From NCBI RefSeq assembly GCF_027270315.1, contig NZ_CP114413.1, forward strand, positions 6,386,001 through 6,450,000: DNA of 64,000 bases, read 5' to 3'. The notes beneath the pieces are model-generated. The model was not told the origin of the DNA. It saw nothing but the letters and a program-made list of their open reading frames with translations, and made no database searches. How positions within the stretch are numbered: the first letter of the stretch is position 1; each line of letters opens with the position of its first letter. The stretch comes from Streptomyces cinnabarinus (GTDB taxonomy: Bacteria; Actinomycetota; Actinomycetes; Streptomycetales; Streptomycetaceae). The position numbers were made by a program, and so were the translations under genes. Below, in pieces: positions 60,082 to 64,000 of the stretch.

Positions 60082-61785
60082 ATGCCTCCCACGCTCGCCT
60101 CGCTCGTCCACCACTCCGCGCTCAAGCTGACCGTGCGTGCGGGCGAGGACCGGCTGGACGTGCCCGTCCGCTGGGCACACGTCAGCGAGCTCGCCGACCC
60201 CGTCCCCTATATGGAGGGCGGGGAACTGCTGCTGATCACCGCGCTAAAGCTGGACGCCGAGGACCCCGAGGCGATGCGCCGCTATGTGAAGCGGCTGGCC
60301 GGCGCGGGCGTCGTCGGGCTCGGCTTCGCCGTGGGGGTGAACTACGAGGACATCCCGGGCGCTCTCGTCGAGGCGGCCCGGGCGGAGGGCCTGCCGCTGC
60401 TGGAGGTGCCGCGCCGCACGCCCTTCCTCGCCATCAGCAAGGCGGTGTCGGCGGCCATCGCGGCCGATCAGTACCGGGCGGTGACGGCGGGGTTCGCCGC
60501 GCAGCGCGAGCTGACGAAGCAGGCGCTGACGGACGGGCCCGAGGGACTGCTCGCCGCGCTCGCCGCCCAGGTCGACGGCTGGGCCGCGCTCTACGACGCC
60601 TCCGGCGCCGTCGTCGCCACCGCCCCCGACTGGGCGGGCCGCAGGGCCTCCCGGCTCACTCCGGACGTGGAGCGGCTGCGGGAACGGCCGGCGCCCGCCT
60701 CCTCGGTCGTCGGCGGCCCCGAGAACGAGGACCGCGTCGAGCTGCACTCCCTGGGCACCGGACGCAGGCCGCGCGCGGCGCTCGCCGTCGGCACCGCCGC
60801 CGCCCTCGGCACCGCCGAGCGGTACGCCGTCCACTCGGCCATCGCCCTGCTCACCCTGACCACGGAACGCTCCCGTTCCCTGCACGCGGCCGAGCAGCGC
60901 GTCGGCACGGCGGTGCTGCGCATGCTGCTCGCCGGGGAGCCGGACCACGCCCGCGCGGTCGCCGGGGACCTGTACGGCGGACTGCTCGACGCCCCCTTCC
61001 GGATGGTCGTCGCGGAGTCGGTGGCGGTGTCGGGCACGGCATCGGCTGCGCTCGCCGCCTTGGAGAACCCGCCGCGGGTGCCCGCCGCCAAGTCCTCGGC
61101 CACCGCGGCCAGGACCTCGGCCGCCGCCCTCGCCGCCGCCTCGGACGCCTACGGCGACCCGCTCGGCGCGCTCGCCGAGATCGTCGAGTCGGCCGCCGCG
61201 CGCGCCGGGGAGGCGGTGCTGGTGGTGCCGGAGGGGGAGCGCCTGGTCGTGCTGGCCGCGGACGACGGGGCCGCCGTCGACGCGTGCGCGCAGTACGCGA
61301 CCGCGCTGGAGGCGGCGCGCGCGGGCGGCCCGGTGCGGGAGACCGTGGTGGGCGAGGAGGACGAACTGGTCGTCGGGCTCTCCGCCCCGGCCGGTCCGAT
61401 CGCCGCTGCCGCCGCCTACAAACAGGCCGAACAGGCCCTGTCGGTGGCCCGGCGCCGCGGGCGGGTGTTCGTGGAGCACGAGCGGCTGGCCGCCGGATCG
61501 GTGCTGCCGCTGCTCGCGGACGACGCCGTACGGGCGTTCGCGGACGGGCTGCTGCGGGCGCTGTACGAACACGACGCGACCGGCCGCGGCGACCTGGTCG
61601 CCTCGCTGCGGGCGTGGCTGTCCCGGCACGGCCAGTGGGACGCGGCCGCCGCCGACCTCGGCGTCCACCGGCACACCCTGCGCTACCGGATGCGGCGCGT
61701 CGAGGAGATCCTCGGGCGCTCCCTGGACGACCCGGACGTACGGATGGAGCTGTGGCTGGCGCTGAAGGCGACGTCGGGGGAGTAG
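60082..61785 (+). CDS. PucR family transcriptional regulator
   Basis: A 567-residue regulator: N-terminal PucR domain (TLASLVHHSALKLTVRAG, YMEGGELLLITALKL), central region, and C-terminal HTH_30 (RHTLRYRMRRVEEILGRSL). PucR types activate purine, GABA or diamine catabolic genes. It lies between gabT and the dehydrogenase at 61.9 kb and probably controls both. ATG 60082 is the first of the frame. Confidence 0.92.
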   Translation: MPPTLASLVHHSALKLTVRAGEDRLDVPVRWAHVSELADPVPYMEGGELLLITALKLDAEDPEAMRRYVKRLAGAGVVGLGFAVGVNYEDIPGALVEAARAEGLPLLEVPRRTPFLAISKAVSAAIAADQYRAVTAGFAAQRELTKQALTDGPEGLLAALAAQVDGWAALYDASGAVVATAPDWAGRRASRLTPDVERLRERPAPASSVVGGPENEDRVELHSLGTGRRPRAALAVGTAAALGTAERYAVHSAIALLTLTTERSRSLHAAEQRVGTAVLRMLLAGEPDHARAVAGDLYGGLLDAPFRMVVAESVAVSGTASAALAALENPPRVPAAKSSATAARTSAAALAAASDAYGDPLGALAEIVESAAARAGEAVLVVPEGERLVVLAADDGAAVDACAQYATALEAARAGGPVRETVVGEEDELVVGLSAPAGPIAAAAAYKQAEQALSVARRRGRVFVEHERLAAGSVLPLLADDAVRAFADGLLRALYEHDATGRGDLVASLRAWLSRHGQWDAAAADLGVHRHTLRYRMRRVEEILGRSLDDPDVRMELWLALKATSGE

Positions 61786-61921
61786 CCCACCGCGCCAATC
61801 CGTAGCACCGGCCATCGGCACTACTACGACTCGGACAAACGCCACACAGCTCTCGCGCCCCTACCGTGGATCCCGAACCAAGGAACACCCACCCCCAACG
61901 CGGAAGGGCCGGGACTCACAC

Positions 61922-63367
61922 ATGACTTCCACCCACGCCTTCTGGCTCGCCGGCCGCCAGGTCTCCGGCCTGGACACCTTCGACGTCACCTCGCCGTGGG
62001 ACGGCCGGGTCGTCGGCAAGGTGAGCGTGCCGACCGACGCCCAGGTCGAGGAGGCCGTGGCCGCCGCGTACGCCGTGCGGGACGAGTTCGCCGCCACCCC
62101 GGCGCATGTGCGGGCCGCCGCCCTGGACCACGTCAGCCGCCGCCTCGTGGAGCGCACCGAGGAGATCGCCCAGCTGATCTCCGCCGAGAACGGCAAGCCG
62201 ATCAAGTGGGCCCGCGGTGAGGTCGGCCGCGCGGTGTCCGTGTTCCGCTTCGCCGCCGAGGAGGCCCGCCGCTTCAACGGCGGCGAGGCCCAGCGCCTCG
62301 ACACCGACCTCGGTGGCCAGGGGCGGCTCGCCCTGACCCGGCGCTTCCCGAAGGGCGTCGTGCTCGGCATCGCGCCGTTCAACTTCCCGCTGAACCTGTG
62401 CGCCCACAAGATCGCCCCGGCGATCGCGGCCGGTGCGCCGATCATCCTGAAGCCCGCGCCCGCGACCCCGCTCTCCGGGCTGATCATCGGCGACCTGCTC
62501 GCCGAGACCGAGCTGCCCGCCGGTTCCTGGTCGATCCTGCCGGTCGCCAACGACAGGATGCCCGCACTCGTCCAGGACGAGCGGCTGCCGGTGATCTCCT
62601 TCACCGGCTCCGAGAAGGTCGGCTACGCGATCATGGACTCGGTGCCGCGCAAGCACTGCACCCTGGAGCTGGGCGGCAACGGCGCGGCCGTCGTGCTCGG
62701 CGACTGGGCGAGCGACGAGGACCTCGACTGGGCCGCGACCCGGATCGCGACCTTCTCCAACTACCAGGGCGGCCAGTCCTGCATCTCGGTGCAGCGCGTG
62801 ATCGCCGACGCCTCGGTCCACGACCGGCTGCTGCCGCGTATCGTCGCCGCCGTCGAGGCCCAGGTCACCGGCGACCCCGCCGACGACAGGACCGATGTCG
62901 GCCCGCTGGTCAGCGAGGACGCCGCCAAGCGCGTCGAGGCGTGGGTCCAGGAGGCCGTCGAGGCGGGCGCGGCGCTGCTCACCGGCGGCAAGCGCGACGG
63001 CGCCGCGTACGCGCCGACCGTCCTGACCGACCTGCCGGCCGGCACCACGCTGGCCTGCGAGGAGGTCTTCGGCCCGGTGCTGTCGGTGCAGAAGGTGGAC
63101 GGCGAGGCCGCGGCCTTCGCCGCCGTCAATGACTCCAAGTACGGCCTCCAGGCGGGCGTGTTCACCCACGACCTCCAGGCCGCCTTCCGTGCCCACCGCG
63201 CCCTGGAGGTCGGCGGCGTGGTCATCGGCGACGTCCCCTCCTACCGCGCCGACCAGATGCCGTACGGCGGTGCCAAGCAGTCCGGTGTGGGCCGCGAGGG
63301 TGTGCGGTTCGCGATGGACGACTACACGTATGAGCGGGTGCTGGTCCTCACCGGCCTCGCCCTCTGA
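61922..63367 (+). CDS. Aldehyde dehydrogenase, candidate succinate-semialdehyde dehydrogenase
   Basis: A 481-residue aldehyde dehydrogenase. FNFPLNLCAHKIAPAIAAG binds the cofactor, CTLELGGNGAAVV carries the catalytic Glu and YQGGQSCISVQ the catalytic Cys. It differs clearly from the two gamma-aminobutyraldehyde dehydrogenases. Placed after the PucR regulator and near gabT, it fits the oxidation of succinate semialdehyde to succinate, which would close the GABA route; the substrate is inferred from context only. Confidence 0.85.
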   Translation: MTSTHAFWLAGRQVSGLDTFDVTSPWDGRVVGKVSVPTDAQVEEAVAAAYAVRDEFAATPAHVRAAALDHVSRRLVERTEEIAQLISAENGKPIKWARGEVGRAVSVFRFAAEEARRFNGGEAQRLDTDLGGQGRLALTRRFPKGVVLGIAPFNFPLNLCAHKIAPAIAAGAPIILKPAPATPLSGLIIGDLLAETELPAGSWSILPVANDRMPALVQDERLPVISFTGSEKVGYAIMDSVPRKHCTLELGGNGAAVVLGDWASDEDLDWAATRIATFSNYQGGQSCISVQRVIADASVHDRLLPRIVAAVEAQVTGDPADDRTDVGPLVSEDAAKRVEAWVQEAVEAGAALLTGGKRDGAAYAPTVLTDLPAGTTLACEEVFGPVLSVQKVDGEAAAFAAVNDSKYGLQAGVFTHDLQAAFRAHRALEVGGVVIGDVPSYRADQMPYGGAKQSGVGREGVRFAMDDYTYERVLVLTGLAL

Positions 63368-63378
63368 TCCATCCGCCC

Positions 63379-63419
63379 ACGACGGCCGGAGCCCACTGTG
63401 CGGGGGCTCCGGCCGTCGT
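63379..63419. terminator. Bidirectional terminator
   Basis: A perfect 16-bp inverted repeat (63379-63394 and 63404-63419) with a 9-nt loop lies between two convergent genes. Confidence 0.85.
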
Positions 63420-63439
63420 CGTCGGCCTGGTCCGGACCC

Positions 63440-64000
63440 TCAGCCGGAGAAGCCGACGTGCGCGAGCCGGATCGGGCCGCGCAGTCTGAGGTGGACGTCG
63501 TGGACGCCCGTGGCGGTGAAGCGGGCGGTGAGCGCGGTGTGGTCGTACGGCGCTGACGGTGTGTCGGTGCTCAGGAACGCCAGCACCGGGCCGCCGTCCA
63601 GGCAGATCTCCACCGAACCCTCCCCGGCCACCGTCACCGTCACCTCCGTGACGCCGGTCCCGAAGTCGCAGGCGCGGTAGAGCAGTTCACCCGCCCGGTC
63701 GCCGACCGGTGTCACCGCGTCGCCCGCCGCCTTCGTGCGGTCGACGATGGCGGTGCCGCTCTGCTCGTCGAAGTCGGCCGCGTCCAGGCCCCGTTCGCGC
63801 ACCGCGCGCGGCGCCACGGGGTCGCCGTCGAGGAGCACCGTCGTCCGCAGCCGGACGTCCTCGCTGGAGCCGCCCGCCAGCAGGTCGTACGGGCCCGGGT
63901 CGAGGTGCCACCGGCCGTGCGCCACGTCCCAGAACGCGAAGGCGGACAGCGGGACTTCGAAGGCCAGCCCGGTGCGCTCGCCCGGGGCGAGGCCGACCCG
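63440..64000 (-). CDS. Glycoside hydrolase family 3 protein, C-terminal part
   Basis: The visible 186 residues start in the fibronectin III-like domain that ends GH3 beta-glucosidases: VGLAPGERTGLAFEV, then WHLDPGPYDLLAG. A further beta-rich domain follows (VTVTVAGEGSVEICLDGG, ending RLAHVGFSG), like CBM6-type carbohydrate-binding modules. The catalytic barrel lies beyond the right edge, so the enzyme's specificity cannot be judged. Confidence 0.8.
   Translation of the reverse strand, partial: RVGLAPGERTGLAFEVPLSAFAFWDVAHGRWHLDPGPYDLLAGGSSEDVRLRTTVLLDGDPVAPRAVRERGLDAADFDEQSGTAIVDRTKAAGDAVTPVGDRAGELLYRACDFGTGVTEVTVTVAGEGSVEICLDGGPVLAFLSTDTPSAPYDHTALTARFTATGVHDVHLRLRGPIRLAHVGFSG

Overview
The window looks like a Streptomyces chromosome segment. 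GC content is very high, most genes use GTG or ATG starts with AGGAGG-like ribosome sites, and a complete whiG sporulation sigma gene sits in the order dprA-whiG-TetR-M23-rpsB-tsf-pyrH-frr-cdsA-rlmN, an order I know from streptomycete core genomes. TTA leucine codons, rare in this genus, were noticed in three genes, all in the left 11 kb.

Left part (1 to about 15,767) is an accessory island. It starts inside a trypsin-like peptidase/STAND ATPase gene with its small Trypco1 partner. Next comes a tight minus-strand operon of five genes (HATPase, unknown, APH-like kinase, lactate/malate dehydrogenase-like, HprK-like kinase) that diverges from an XRE/TPR regulator. After that are a GNAT acetyltransferase, a decayed serine recombinase, a 710-residue STAND-like ATPase, a small membrane peptide, a truncated DUF3800-like gene, a PIN-domain protein, a zinc-module protein ending in a GIY-YIG-like nuclease, and an unrecognised gene. 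The right edge cuts the magnesium-chelatase-like gene yifB/comM: only its C-terminal third remains, directly in front of dprA. The content suggests a defence-type island and an undescribed kinase/dehydrogenase system, possibly under bldA (TTA codon) control.

Middle part (15,768 to about 31,200) is core: yifB remnant, dprA, whiG, a TetR regulator with a leaderless-looking start, an M23 peptidase, the rpsB-tsf and pyrH-frr-cdsA translation/lipid genes with strong hairpin terminators, an SRPBCC protein, rlmN, then a TPP riboswitch followed by a three-gene thiamine-type ABC transporter, and a LAETG sortase substrate.

Right part (31,300 to 64,000) is dominated by polyamine/GABA catabolism. It holds an omega-aminotransferase with a divergent Lrp-type regulator, aldehyde dehydrogenase plus PotD (copy 1), aldehyde dehydrogenase plus PotD (copy 2) with PotABC and an FAD amine oxidase, gabT, a PucR regulator and a GabD-like dehydrogenase. 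Together they can import putrescine/spermidine, deaminate it, oxidise the aldehyde to GABA and pass it to succinate. Interleaved are a LOG protein, a VOC protein, an ABC permease/ATPase pair, a sigma factor fused to a membrane and outer domain, a GDPD, a COG1816 deaminase, a DUF4190 protein, a NADAR protein, a chitinase with a DasR-type operator, a PAP2 phosphatase, a TraG/FtsK-like membrane ATPase and the C-terminus of a GH3 glycosidase. I saw no tRNA, rRNA or CRISPR array.
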